A stretch of 64,000 nt of DNA from Rhizomys pruinosus (GCA_009823505.1 VZQC01008079.1:1057067-1121066); one strand, 5' to 3'. Positions 33,770 through 45,442 are shown, numbered from the stretch's first letter. Made by a program: numbers and translations. Notes: a model not told the origin generated them from the sequence alone.

Positions 33770-34947
33770 ACGCACCAAGGAGGTCAGCAGGCCTGATGAC
33801 AGAAACAGTCTGGATTATGTCAGAGGATCTTCTCAGAGAGCATTGAATTTTAGAATATCCAAATTTCTACCTTTCCCTCTGCTGATTAATTTGGTCTGTC
33901 TGTGACATCACCTTTGAGGGAAAAGTAGCAAGACTTCAGAAATAAAAGTCACATAAGCTGCTTGATACTGAAAATCACCTTTCACACTTGCTAAGCTCTT
34001 TCTGGAATTCCTGGCTTGCCTGTAGCTCTGCTTGGCCCTGAGTGGATAGCACAGCAGCACCAGAGCACAGCCATGAAGGTTCCGCAGACGATCAGACGGC
34101 TTTGCATCTGGACCCAAGGTTGCTGGGCACACTGCCCCTGGGAATCCAGGCCTCCATGCATTGAGCACAAGCACACAGGGACCACAAATATTCTGATAAT
34201 ATTGGGTCCTAGAGGGGAAAGCAATAGTCCCCGTGATGAAGCCACGCTTTTAAAATCACCTGTCTCCTCCACCTACTCTCCCCCATGTTTCCTCAGTTCC
34301 ACTTGAGAAAGTTTTCCACACCTTTTCCCCCCCGGTGTCATCTACCACTCACTCCCCACGCATCTTGTATCCACCTTAGGATTCTTTTCTTCAGCTCTTT
34401 CTTCCTCATTTCTATCTCTGGATCCCAATCAACATGGAGATGTTGATGCCACCTCAGTCCTCCCTGTGATATCTTAACAGAAATTCAAAGACCAATATTG
34501 GAAATCTGGTGACATTAACAGAAACTGCAAAGCCCAGGATATTACAAGGGTGGGGGATTACTAAGCAGGATCTAATTTAAAATTTAAATTATTTGCACAC
34601 TTTGAGCCTACACATATATCTTGATATTGATCACAGCTCTTTGGAAGCTATTTACGTTTTCAGCACACCTATAAGGCTGAGATTTATACTGCATTTTGTG
34701 TTTAACTAGCCTCTTAATGCACCCTGTTGAGCCATAGTATTGGTGAGCATATTGTAAATTTCAGCCTCGGTCTGAATTGATTTGCTTAGTGGAGTTGAAT
34801 TTAGGCCATTAAAATAAATAAATAAAATGAATAAGAGGGACTTCCAGGCCCTCACGTCATATTAAAATCAACCAAAGGCACAAGACACAACCTTCAGATT
34901 CATGATTATGTTCAGAGAGCCAGGCTTGGGGCACAAAGGATTCCTTT
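33770..34947. other. Unique intergenic sequence
   Basis: No gene or repeat recognised. Open stretches near 34000-34300 on both strands have no recognisable domain. Confidence 0.5.
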
Positions 34948-35183
34948 ATAGATTTTCTTTTTTTAATTATTTATTTTTATTTAATGTGTATGAGTATTTT
35001 GCCTGCATGCATGTAAGCGCCCCCATGTATGCAGTGTTTACAGCAGCCAGAAGAGGGCATCAGATCTTCTGGAACTGGAGTTTCAGATGGTTGTTAGCTC
35101 CCATATGGGTGCTGGGAACCAAACCTGGGTCTTCTGCAAGAGCAGTCAGTGCTCTTAACCCCTGAGCCATCTTTCCAGCCCCT
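34948..35183 (-). mobile_element. B3-type SINE
   Basis: The tail side is ttatttttatttaatgtgta. The head-side end is cccctgagccatctttccag. Target duplications ggattccttt are at 34938-34947 and 35184-35193. Confidence 0.88.
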
Positions 35184-35193
35184 GGATTCCTTT

Positions 35194-35955
35194 TAATAGG
35201 GTCTCATGTAGTAACTGTCAACAATGTAGAATTAAGGGAGGGGACACTGCTCAGCACTCTGGTTTGAAGGTAAGAGGACCTGAATTTGAATCTTTCAGTT
35301 TTTCTGAAAGATTTTCTTGTTCCTGGTTTCCAAGGGAATGCCTCTGACTAGCGACTAATTCTCACCCCATTTTAGTTAACTCTCTTATGCTCAGTTGAAT
35401 TCTGTGCTACGCCCATCTCTTAGGTTAGAACAAGAGGAAAACAACCTTCACTTCTTATCTAGATTTGAAGTTTAAAGATATATCTTGCTTTTTTAACCAC
35501 TCAGAATTGTCATCTATTAAGTCAATATTCTAGACGATCAATGGGCTGAGTAAACCTCAGGCTACCAGAAACCAAGTCAATTAGAGTTTGTGCTGCAATA
35601 TACTGACTCCACATGGCCACTGTCCTCCTGGATAAGAAAATCATACCTGAAATTAGCAGGAAATTTATAGCCCTCTGACGCCCTCCTGATCCTCTTAAAT
35701 GGCCCATGTTTCTTCTGCGGTCAGTCAGTGAGGCTGGTAACTTGAGCTGATTATTTACTGGGACCCAGAACACAACAATCACCAGCCATTGTCAAGAGAA
35801 GGCTGTCAATTTAAAGCTTTCTCTACAGAAAGGTCTAGTCCACAGAAGCTGGATGACCAGGTCTCTAATGGCTCCAGGCACAGCTCTGCGGCATATGAAT
35901 GCCACCAGTTCTTTGTGTGTCCTCACAGAGCCAAGCAAGGTTTTAATTCTTTCTT
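35194..35955. other. Unique intergenic sequence
   Basis: A weak SINE-head-like patch lies near 35228-35300. Nothing else is recognised. Confidence 0.45.
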
Positions 35956-35957
35956 CT

Positions 35958-36190
35958 TTTTCCCACTTTTTATTGAAGCTCTGTGCATTTCATACAAAAT
36001 TTCCAATCAAATCTAGACCCTTTCCTCCTTCCTTGCCCCCACCCCACCAGGGCTCATGCATTCTTTTCATCTTTTTCTCAGTCTCTTTTAAAATTTTTGA
36101 TGCAGAAGTTTATTGTTTCGAGCAGAAGTTCACCATTTCAGTCAGTTCTTTGACCCAGTCTTTGTTGTTCTTGCTGTTTTTGTTGTTCTT
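35958..36190 (-). mobile_element. L1 3' end fragment
   Basis: On the minus strand the segment is purine/G-rich and ends with tgtatgaaatgcacagagct and a tcaataaaaag tail, as in rodent L1 3'UTRs. It shares gtcagttctttga and agcagaagttc phrases with 60155-60368, so both come from one family. A 185-codon plus-strand open stretch across it is antisense noise. Confidence 0.6.
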
Positions 36191-36814
36191 CCTTCCAATG
36201 CATCACTCCGAAATATGCACATATGCATGCCATGCATATCTTTTAGCATCTTCAGCTTATGATTTTTTTATTAGGCTGAAAGATGCCATGTTTGAAGGCT
36301 CCTCCTTGGCAAGCCCAAACAACCATCAGTCCTGCCTTTGTGCTCCACACTGGGGTTTTCCCTTCCCAGGTCACCAAATGAGGTCCAGTAAGCACCACAT
36401 CCTGTCTTGATCCTCCTGAACTGGTCTCCGTGATACAGCGTGCATAGTCCAACAAAGGCAGTCTACACTCTGAAGAGACTGAAACCACAAGGTTTCTTTT
36501 CTATGCATACAGCCTGGGTCTCATGAGTAACCAATGCAGAATCCCCTTCTCTTCACAAGGCATGAAGCAATGTCTCTGAAAGCTTGGCTTCGAATGTGAA
36601 TACTTGTCTTCTCTTTTAGGGTCCTTCCTCTGACCTTGTCTCATGAACCCATGTGTCACAGAGAATTTGCTGTCCTTGAATATGTTAAAGCTATGGGAAA
36701 TGAAGAGATAAAGGAATAGAACATAAGCAGATGGTTGTATTTGTGTGCCACCTTCAAACTCCTTGTACTTTTCAAGGAAAATATATTTACTGAAGAGTTT
36801 CTCAAAAATATGAG
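36191..36814. other. Unique or L1-adjacent sequence
   Basis: May include more L1 3'UTR up to about 36430. No gene supported. Confidence 0.4.
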
Positions 36815-36825
36815 TCAGTATTTTG

Positions 36826-37204
36826 TTTTGTTTTGTTTTGGGTCTTTTTAAGACAGTGTCTTCCTGTAGCTGCAGCTGTCCTGGAACTCACTATGTAGAC
36901 CAGGGTGGCCTTGAACACACAGAGATCTGCCTGCCTCTGCTTCCCAAGTGCTGGGATTAAAGGCGTTCACAGCCATGCCCCGCTATTATGTTTTTATGTG
37001 TATGAGTGCACTGTCTGCATGCAGGTTGGTGCCCCCATCCCGTGTCGTGCAAAGCCGAGGATGTCAAAAGAGGGCATCAGATTCCCCTGGAGCTGGAGTT
37101 AAAAAAAAGTTCTTAGCAGCCACGTGGGTTCTGGGAATCGAACCCGGGTCCTCTGCAAGAGCAGTTGGCGCTCTTAACCACTGAGACGTCTCTCCAGCCC
37201 CAAC
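36826..37204 (-). mobile_element. Composite SINE: B2 followed by B1
   Basis: On the minus strand a full B2 (37202-36987, single-unit middle with an A-rich patch) is followed by a full B1 (36986-36826) ending in a (CAAAA)n-type tail. A single imperfect target duplication, tcagtattttg (36815-36825) and tcggtattttg (37205-37215), flanks the pair. Confidence 0.78.
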
Positions 37205-37215
37205 TCGGTATTTTG

Positions 37216-37637
37216 AAAATAGTTGTATCCAAAAGGAACATAGATAGAACAAGTTGAAATGGTTGCTTGGGAGGTCACATAGGCAAATGCCATTTGGAAG
37301 GGGCTTATAAATGTCAGATAAAATGTCTTGTATATTATTCTGCATGATAATGCCTTATATTAAAGGGGTTTTGAGCAAATAATGTCATTTGATTTGTACA
37401 TAGGAAATATTGTACTTGTAGTGGTCTGGATAGTGGACTGAATCTAGATGAGCTTGAAGCACAGGGATGAATGGATGAATGGACGATTTCGTGTAGGTAA
37501 GAGAGGAAAAGAGAAGAAAATCACAAGCAAATCATAAGGATATCTCTAAGTGGAAGGACTCAGTATGCCACTCTCTAAAGTTTATAGTGAAACGGTTTTC
37601 ATATACATGAGGGTACATGAACACATATACACATACG
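37216..37637. other. Unique intergenic sequence
   Basis: No gene or repeat recognised. Confidence 0.5.
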
Positions 37638-37842
37638 TGTTATTATTATTTTATGTGTATTAGTGTATTGCCTGCATGTATATAAGTACATGCATGTCCT
37701 GCAATGAGCCCAGATGTCAGAAAAGGGTGTCAGATCCCCTGGAACTGGAGTTAGCCATCATGTGGGTGCTGGGAATAGAACCCAGGTCCTCTGCAAAAGC
37801 AGCCAGTGCTCTTAACCCATGAGCCACCTCTCCAGCCCCCAA
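37638..37842 (-). mobile_element. B3-type SINE
   Basis: The tail side reads attattattttatgtgtatt. The right end is cccatgagccacctctccag. A short internal deletion leaves ggaactggagttagccatca. Confidence 0.82.
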
Positions 37843-38504
37843 TAAATAAAATATTTTAAACAAGTTTAAAATCACATTTAGAAAAATAAAGCTCATCAAT
37901 TTATTTTAGAATATGGTTTTTCAAAATCCTAGACACTTAAGAACTAGAATAAGAACCATTCTTTCTGGTCTTACAGATACCTTACTCAGATTCCCCTTTC
38001 TCCAGGTATGTCTGCAGAACAAGGGAGAAGGTGCCACATGCCTCATCTGTGAACTGCGTCTTCAAAGCAGTTATACTATTTAAGCACAAAGCTACATAAG
38101 AGCTCAGTTGTTACAAAAATCCATTTAAACAAGCCCCTGGTTTATGTACTGTAACAAGTGCAGGCTAGAACTGGAACTGAACTAATTGAGCCCTAATTTA
38201 TCAACACCTTAGGGAACAGAACATTGGAAATAGAGAACTTGAATACATGCTAGATGGCCTCCTTGGGCCTAGTGGGTGGTGATTGGACTCTAAGGATATA
38301 CAAATGTTTTCTAAAAGGTATGCTGTGGCTAACCGTCCCAGTCTATGGAAAGATCTAATCCAAATTTCAATAATCCTAGGTCTCCCATACCATGATGCCC
38401 CCATCTGAGTTCACTCTAACATCTTACTTGATCATACACATAAATTACCCTTTGTTCAAGGTGTCATTCGGTCCTTCCCTAGACTATGGGGCACTGAGAT
38501 CAGG
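37843..38504. other. Unique intergenic sequence
   Basis: No gene or repeat recognised. Confidence 0.5.
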
Positions 38505-38684
38505 AACTATGAATGTTCCTACCCATCTGCCTAGGTCAGAAACTATGCATGCTCCTACCCATCTGCCTAGGTCAGAAACTATGCATGTTCCTACCCATCT
38601 GCCTAGGTCGGGAACTATGCATGTCCCTACCCATCTGCCTAGGTCAGGAACTATGCATATTCCTACCCATCTGCCTAGGTCAAG
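38505..38684. repeat. 36-bp minisatellite, 5 copies
   Basis: There are five head-to-tail 36-bp units, each aactatg(a/c)atg followed by cctacccatctgcctaggtc. They differ at only a few sites. Because 36 is a multiple of three, frames stay open on both strands, giving artefactual repetitive peptides (THLPRS repeats). Confidence 0.97.
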
Positions 38685-38689
38685 TTGGA

Positions 38690-39035
38690 AGCTTGTCTGT
38701 TCTTTGGAGATTTCCGTGAATTTCTCATTGACCAACATGGGCACAGATACAGCTACAGAAGCACTGAGAATCTTTTATGGGACTAAAACTGTGTGACTTT
38801 GTTTAAAAAATTAAGTTCTGGGCTACATGCCAAGTCTAATCTTCTTAAAAGGTATTAGATGAGCTTGGTTTCCAGCCCATTGTCTACATACCTTTCTACC
38901 AGTGTCTCTGAACCTATTTTCTTCTCCCTGGCTACTCAAAAACATCAGCCACTTCTGGGTGGGGCCAAGCACAGAAATTCTTTGATTGGTATGAAAACAG
39001 TCACTGTTTTGCATGAAGGTCTGCTATGAGTAGTA
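38690..39035. other. Unique intergenic sequence
   Basis: No gene or repeat recognised. Confidence 0.5.
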
Positions 39036-39039
39036 CAAA

Positions 39040-39358
39040 CAGCACACACACACACATATGCACACTCACACACACATACATACACATCCACATACACACA
39101 TACACACACACTACATACACACATGCACACACACATACACACAAGCACACACATACACATACACACATATGCACACACAATACACACACATACACATGCA
39201 CACACACATACACACAGGCTCACACACATACTCATACACACTTACATACACACAATACACACACATACACATGCACACACACGTACACACATGCTCACAC
39301 ACATGCACACACACACACATACGCACACACACATACACATACACATGGACGGACACAC
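39040..39358. repeat. Complex (CA)n/(ACAT)n repeat
   Basis: About 320 bp of interrupted CA with ACAT, ATGCAC and ACTCAC variants. A roughly 75-bp segment, beginning aatacacacacatacacatg at 39179, is repeated at 39254. Long open frames here are repeat artefacts. Confidence 0.95.
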
Positions 39359-39369
39359 AAACACTTGTT

Positions 39370-39920
39370 CGCTATATAAGCTGGCTCAGTTCACCTGCGC
39401 TGCCCCACTGCCGTCCTCACAACATTCTGCCATTGAAAGGATTTTCTCTAGTGTTTGTTTTTTGCATGCTTTGGATCTGAGCTGGAAGCCGAGAGGAAGG
39501 TGGGAAGCAAGGGAGAGGAACTCCAGCCATGACCATGGCATAGGAACCACCACCCCAGTGTTGGCAAAAGCAGTCATGTTGAAAGTGCAGTTGAAGAGTT
39601 CCAGAACAAGAACAAATAAGGGCAGAGGCGACAGGACAATGAAGGCCATAAAGCACTGAAGACAAGAAACTGAGGGACTTGGTCCAGGGAGCTGGCAAAA
39701 CTTAAAGACCCCCGTCTCAGACAGTCTAGGCCTGAGAGCTGTAATATTAGCTGCTGATAAAGGTTGAGGATCCAGATACCTGGGCCATATAACAGAAGTG
39801 GCATCAGCAGGTGTTGCCTGCTGTTGCTTGATGCTCTTTGCTGTCTACTCCCGTAGCCCTTTGCTAATGGAAACAGAATTACAATAGTTGCCAAGTGCCA
39901 GGGCCCCTGGTGATTAACCC
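39370..39920. other. Unique intergenic sequence
   Basis: Open stretches on both strands have no recognisable domain. Confidence 0.5.
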
Positions 39921-39923
39921 CAG

Positions 39924-40070
39924 GGAACCGTCTTTAACTCCAGTTCCAGGGGAATCCAACGCAGTCTTCTGACCTCCTCGGCATTGCACGACACGGGTGC
40001 ACAAACCTACATGCAGACAGTACACTCATACACATAAAAATAAATAAAAACATAAAAAAAAATTAGAAAA
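39924..40070 (+). mobile_element. B2-type SINE, 5'-truncated
   Basis: Starts mid-element at gaaccgtctttaactccagt with a single-unit middle, then gcattgcacgacacgggtgc and an A-rich tail. Confidence 0.9.
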
Positions 40071-40420
40071 AAGCATCCATAACCATGGGTCTCTAAAACC
40101 CAGAACATTAGGTCTTCCAGCTCATAGGAAGCCTTAAGCACTCAAGAACCTGGGAACATCCAGCACTGAAAGAGCTTCTCTTCACCTACCCAGAAGTCTT
40201 ATTTGGGTAGAGTAAAAGGCCCCCAGCCAGCAGATGGGGAACATGCTCACTCTGAATTATTTCCCTGATTAATTGCTTCCTTCATCCAATCAACAAATAT
40301 TTACTGATGCATTTCTCTATGTTTCAGATGTAGTTGTAGATGCCGGAGTGTGATAGAGATGCCTCCTTGGAGCTCTCATTCTGGGAGAACAGAACAGAAG
40401 TATAATATATCAGATGGTGG
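40071..40420. other. Unique intergenic sequence
   Basis: No gene or repeat recognised. Confidence 0.5.
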
Positions 40421-40429
40421 GGTGTGTGT

Positions 40430-40470
<41 letters not shown>
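40421..40470. repeat. (GT)n microsatellite
   Basis: About 50 bp of GT with one interruption (tgtatg). Confidence 0.96.
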
Positions 40471-40472
<2 letters not shown>

Positions 40473-40864
40473 CATGAAGAATCTGGAGATCGAAATATTA
40501 CTTTATATGATCGTAGTCATAGAGATGTCAAAGACAAAAATGGCATTGTGTAGAGACTTGGTAAAAGTTAAAGAACATGCTTTTCAGGAATCCGAGGAGG
40601 GTTTAAGGAGAAGAACAGGAAGTGCAAAAGCTTTAAAGTAATACTGTGAATGGCATGCTCCAGGAAGACATCTCTCTCATCTCTTACTTCCATCACAGGT
40701 ATAATATGTCGCCATCGCCAATGTAGCTTTTCACCTGTCTTTTCTCCTAGACTACAGGCCCTTGGGGATCTATTCATACCAGCATCACCAGGAACTGATG
40801 CTCAAAAACATACCTTCTGAATAAAAGAACGAATCTTTATAAATCCCTATAGCAATCAAATGAA

Positions 40865-40965
40865 AGGGAATGCTATTTGATAAATGCGTAAACTGAGACA
40901 CAAAAAGCAATTAAACAATGTTTGTACAGTTGCTACATAAACAGTTTTGTCTAGTTTCTGACTCA
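40865..40965 (-). mobile_element. MIR fragment
   Basis: tttgataaatgcgtaaactg followed by gagacacaaaaagcaattaa matches the reverse-MIR core. Confidence 0.55.
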
Positions 40966-41960
40966 TGATTATATAGTCCCAAACGAAGGTACTTTCATCA
41001 AAGTCTGGCCCACAAAATCACAAAAGATCCTTTTGCAAGCTTTGGGTCAGGAACTTCCAAAGGGTGATTTGTGTGGTACCAATGGTCAGCCCAGCTGACT
41101 CTGCCCATCCTCATGCCTATTTCCACTACACCCTGAAAAGTCAAAGGCTGGATTTGTGACAGTCAATCTGTCCTATAATCTGCTAAAGAGCATATGAAAA
41201 GAGCTTAGCTGATCAGACCTACTTCCATAACTAGGTGATGAAAAACTTGGGGAAATACCAAAGTCCGCTGGTGAGAGCTGAAGGCTAGCAGGATACAGGA
41301 TGCAAAGAATAACATCAGGGAGAACACCATGAAGGGAGAATGGAGGGACTGTCTGGCAAGAGCCTAAAGGTCAGAGTTGGGCAAGTTTCCACCAACAGTT
41401 TTCAGTAGGGCAGGTGTAAGGAGTGAGGAGTGGTGCCCCTTCTGTACAGAGAACAGAGCAGGTACTTGTGGGTCCAGCGGCAGCTGGGCAGCATTGAGAG
41501 AGGCAGGGGATGCAGTTCCTGTTGATCCCATGCTAGGCAGGTGCAGGCCCACACAGCCGCAGGGTGCTCTGTGTTCTGGTGGGAGGCCCGGGTCCCTGGC
41601 TCTGGTTAGTTTACTGTGGGGCTGGATGTTTGCATTGGCAGCCCAGGAGCATTAGCCTTGGCCTCAGCACCACTCCCCAGTGGCTGGGCAGCAGGGCCAA
41701 CACACCTGAAAGTCATTAGCTGGGGTCCCATTTTGTTCTCACATTTCCAAGCAATGACCCCGAGCCATGTGTGACGGGGCAGGCACTTGATCATTTTGTT
41801 TCCCCAGCCCACCCTTTTGGCTTCTTCCATCCCTGCCCAAGGCCAACCAATCCCCACAAACTCAAACCTAACAAGAAGTTTTTTTCTTTGTCTTTGATGA
41901 ATATTTATAAGATTTGTCTATTGTTTTCAGGAAATATATTCAGTCTTAATTTTTTTTTTA
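40966..41960. other. Unique intergenic sequence
   Basis: 41360-41870 is more GC-rich than its surroundings but CpG-poor. Open stretches of 62-92 codons lack any recognisable domain. Confidence 0.5.
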
Positions 41961-41964
41961 TTAT

Positions 41965-42045
41965 TGAGGTTCACAGTGGTTAAACAATTTGTCCAGAATC
42001 ATGTGATAAATAGAGGACAAAGTCTAAGTAGAAGCTGAGATTGCT
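41965..42045 (-). mobile_element. MIR fragment
   Basis: Reads ttcacagtggttaaacaatt, tgtccagaatcatgtgataa, then agaggacaaagtc. This fits the reverse-MIR 5' half. Confidence 0.5.
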
Positions 42046-42764
42046 CTGAAATCAACAGGCTGTTACATGTTACATTCGCAACACACAAGCACCCATCCAA
42101 CATGCTCTGCCCGTTCCCCCCTGCTATTTCCACTTATGATATCCCATGAAAGCCAAGTGTTTACCCAGTGGGAACCCAGTGATCAATTTCCTAGCCATTA
42201 GTATAACAAAATTATTTTTCCATGTATTTTTGACAGGCAGGTTCAGCTTTGTAGCTTATGTTTATATTTATCTGAAGTGATGTTTTTTTTTTTTTTTTTT
42301 TTTTACTCTGGAACATTTTGCATACCTGTGACAAGGTTGGTTGTTACAATCTGGGCAAAAGAGAAGCTCCTGGAATCTAGCTGATAGAGGCCAGATGTCG
42401 TGTTAGATGTTCAGTGAAGTCTTATATGGACATCTAATAATAAAAACCATTGTCCTTCCAGTGTCAACAGTGCTAAATTTGGGAAAGTGTTATAAAATCA
42501 TACATAGATGTCTCTGTGGGTGACTTTTTCAGAATTTTCTGTTTCTAGAAATAAATGCCATTGATAGTGTGATATAGGAATCATTGTATGATGTTAAAAA
42601 ACTGATTGGACCACGTCACTGAATCTAGCTCTTCCCAATTCCACATTTGGTGAAATGGATCAAGGGAAGAATATTTATACCATGGGCAATGGCAAATGTT
42701 AACTCTCAGGAATTTTTTTTCTTCTGGTAAGTCAAATGTACCATTAAGAACTTTGTTAGGAGAA
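42046..42764. other. Unique intergenic sequence
   Basis: No gene or repeat recognised apart from the poly-T run. Confidence 0.5.
42283..42304. repeat. Poly-T run
   Basis: 22 consecutive T. No SINE body could be recognised next to it. Confidence 0.9.
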
Positions 42765-42925
42765 TTGCATGTTGTCTTATTTAATGTTCACAGCAATACT
42801 CTGAGGTAAGTAATACTCTATCCTAATTCTGGGAAGTTGAGGCACAAAACTGTTAAAGTACCTTTACTAAGTGGTAAGGACAGGATTTGACACCAAGGAA
42901 TTATAGGCCAGTATATTACATGAGC
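42765..42925 (-). mobile_element. MIR SINE
   Basis: Contains ttgtcttatttaatgttcac, agcaatactctgaggtaagt, agttgaggcacaaaactgtt and ggtaaggacaggatttgaca in reverse-MIR order. Confidence 0.75.
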
Positions 42926-43103
42926 AATAACTCCATGGATAGTGTTGATTAGAAACAAACACAATGTGGTATGTATTCTTGAATGATTTCAGAATGGATG
43001 TTTACATTAAATGCATCAAATCTGACATTATCCTACAACTTTGATATGTTGATAAGTGATTGATTTGTTATTAAATGGTCTCTTTTTAAAATGTGTGCAC
43101 TTA

Positions 43104-43266
43104 CCGGGCGTGGTGGCGCACGCCTTTAATCCTAGCACTCGGGAGGCAGAGGCAGGCAGATCTTTGTGGGTTCAAGGCCAGCCTGGTCTATAGAGTGAGT
43201 TCCAGGATAGCTGGGGGCTACAGGGAGACCCTGTCTCGAAAAGACAAAAAAAAAAATAATAAAATA
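43104..43266 (+). mobile_element. B1 SINE, young
   Basis: Near-consensus B1 (ccgggcgtggtggcgcacgc ... ctgtctcgaaaagac). Target duplications aaatgtgtgcactta (43089-43103) and aaatgtatgcactta (43267-43281) flank it. Confidence 0.95.
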
Positions 43267-43375
43267 AAATGTATGCACTTACAAATAAATAATGATAAGA
43301 AAATTTGTTATACAGTTGTTAAAATCCTGAAGGAAAACATCTTTCCTTCACATAGCTGTTTAACTGTGCTCCATA

Positions 43376-43598
43376 GCTGGGGCTACAGAGAGACCCTGTC
43401 TCAAAAAAAAGACAAAAAAAAAAAATTGAGCCGGGCGTGGTGGCGCACGCCTTTAATCCTAGCACTTGGGAGGTGGAGGCAGGTGGATCTTTGTGAGTTC
43501 AAGGCCAGCCTGGTCTACAGAGTGAGTTCCAGGACAGCTGGGGCTACAGAGAGACCCTGTCTCAAAAAAAAAAGACAAAAAATAAAAATAAAAATAAA
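43376..43598 (+). mobile_element. B1 tail fragment plus full B1
   Basis: About 50 nt of B1 3' end (gctggggctacagagagacc...) is followed by A-rich DNA and then a complete young B1 from about 43430. One exact target duplication tgtgctccata (43365-43375, 43599-43609) flanks the whole. It is either a nested insertion into the A-tail or a single dimeric insertion. Confidence 0.88.
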
Positions 43599-43609
43599 TG
43601 TGCTCCATA

Positions 43610-44814
43610 TAGGGATATTTTCTTAATTGATCTTCTAAATTGTAAGCCCAGTACCTTGCCAGGGCATAACCCACTGTCTCTTCTTTCCTTGTTCTCTCTC
43701 TAGCACAAGCTATGTTTTGCTTTGTTTGGTTTCACTTCAATATCCCCAACACCTAGAACAGCATGGGGCACACAATCTACTTTCAGCAAAAAGAATTGTT
43801 GAATGAATAAATAAATGACAGAGGCTTCCTCAAAAACAGATAACAATCCCATCACTCACAAAAGAGTCTATTCTTGATACATATTTATGAGAAATGTAAA
43901 GTGAGGTAAAAAATTTGTTAAACGTTTTTCCAATAGCCAAAAAAGAATAAGATACATTGTATTCCTGAAACAATTGAATTGCATTAACAAAATTGATGCC
44001 GGTTTTCTGAAATAGAAAAATCTTCTCAAAGTCATCTCAGAGCCCCGAGCATTTCAGCCATCACACTCAGAGTGAGCTTAGAGCCCAGATGATAGCTATG
44101 GCGACTAGAGAATGTATATACACAGATTTCTGTGAATACCAAGACTTGCAGAAGACCATGTTTATTGACAAGTCACTAGTCATCTTCTCGGGCTCCGTGA
44201 GTAGCTCATGGAAGCAGAAGTTCAAAATGCCCTCTTAAGAAGAAACAGTGCTGGCCAGTGCTTCATTGTCCCTGGTGTTAGACAACTGGAGGGAGTATGG
44301 CTGATTGATACAGTAATCCAAAACTCATTTTGTCCAGTGAAATCTGAATTTCAGATGAACAACAGATACTTCTTCAGCATAAACATATGCATATATACTG
44401 TTATCTGAAATTCAGATTTCCCTGGGCATTCTGTTTTATCTGGAAACCCCTAGCCAGGAGCTGAGGCCAGAGTCCAGAGTTGCCTGGCTACTGTCAGGAA
44501 CTCTGCCACCAGAGTGCTGAGAAGGCAGGAACAGAGGACAGGGACAGGAAGCAGTCTCCAGGACACGGTCAGTCAACAACTCAGGGCACAGATAGTTCCT
44601 CTCTTCTGCTGAAGAGGGCACAATATTTGAGAACCAGACAGCCCATTCCCGGCTTCCATCTAAAACTCTGAGGTGGCTTTTTTCTCCCTATTTCCTAATT
44701 TGACCAGTGATTTCTCTCTCATTGTTTTTACTGTGACAGCAGTGACAGTTGTCCTTTATGGTGGCTGACTCAATGCTGGCTGACTCATAGCACACAAGAG
44801 ATGCTGTGTGTTTA
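43610..44814. other. Unique intergenic sequence
   Basis: Contains an 18-bp inverted repeat (44339-44356, 44403-44420). No gene supported. Confidence 0.5.
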
Positions 44815-45121
44815 AGTGCTCATGTGTGTGTACATATTAAAGTATGTATACAGGTGGAAGCCAGAGGTCAACCTTAAGTGTTGCTCCTCACAAGCTTGAT
44901 TTTTGAGACAGGGTCTCTAATTCACCTAAGAATTATAATTAGAATAGGTCGCCTAGTTAGTTAGCCCAAGGGATCCACCCATCTCCACCTCCCCACATTA
45001 GGAAAGTAAGCATAGTGCCATTATTTCTGGCTTTATTTTAGAGGTCTGCCACTCAAACTCAAGTCTTCATGCTTGAAGGGCAAGCACCTTATCAACTGTG
45101 CTTTCTCCCTAATCCCACAAT
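44815..45121 (-). mobile_element. B4-type SINE
   Basis: A GT-rich left end, ggtggaagccagaggtcaac, gatttttgagacagggtctc, gggatccacccatctccacc and a head-like end cttatcaactgtgctttctc are present in order. It is moderately old. Confidence 0.75.
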
Positions 45122-45145
45122 GGGCACCCCAAAAAATGAAGTTTC

Positions 45146-45350
45146 TAGGTCATCCAGATGGCTCAATGGCCAAAATACTCACTGCGCATGTCCAAGAATG
45201 GGAGTTCAATCCCCAGAACCCACGTTAAGGTAGAAAAAGAAAACTGAGTCCATAAAGTTTTCCTTCAGACTTTGCACAGGTGCTATGACACACACATACC
45301 TGAACATGCATCAGACCCAAACCAATAATGAATAATAATAATAAATTTAC
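45146..45350 (+). mobile_element. tRNA-derived SINE, B4/RSINE-like
   Basis: The head-like aggtcatccagatggctcaa and a B-box-like gagttcaatcc are followed by a diverged body and an aataataataataaa tail. Confidence 0.6.
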
Positions 45351-45442
45351 ACAAAATGAAGATCCTGGGTCCCTCATAAATAATGGATCTGGAACTTGTC
45401 CTGTAAGTATCTCTGGAAATTTCTGATAATTAGCTATTTGGG

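Noticed and set aside
35853..36410. 185-codon open frame
   Set aside because: It runs antisense across an L1 3' end. Its hydrophobic runs reflect T-rich sequence, and no domain was recognised.
38505..38684. CRISPR-like array
   Set aside because: The 36-bp units are directly adjacent with no spacers, in a mammalian-type genome.
38392..38796. 134-codon frame with THLPRS repeats
   Set aside because: Arises because the 36-bp minisatellite unit is a multiple of three. Both strands are open.
39026..39659. Long open frames rich in His/Thr or Cys/Val
   Set aside because: Products of the CA/ACAT repeat and its flank. There is no domain or initiation context.
41360..41870. CpG island or promoter
   Set aside because: It is GC-richer than its surroundings but CpG dinucleotides are sparse, and no gene follows.
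43093..43626. 177-codon open frame
   Set aside because: It spans one complete B1, a B1 fragment and another B1. It is entirely repeat-derived apart from the short linker.
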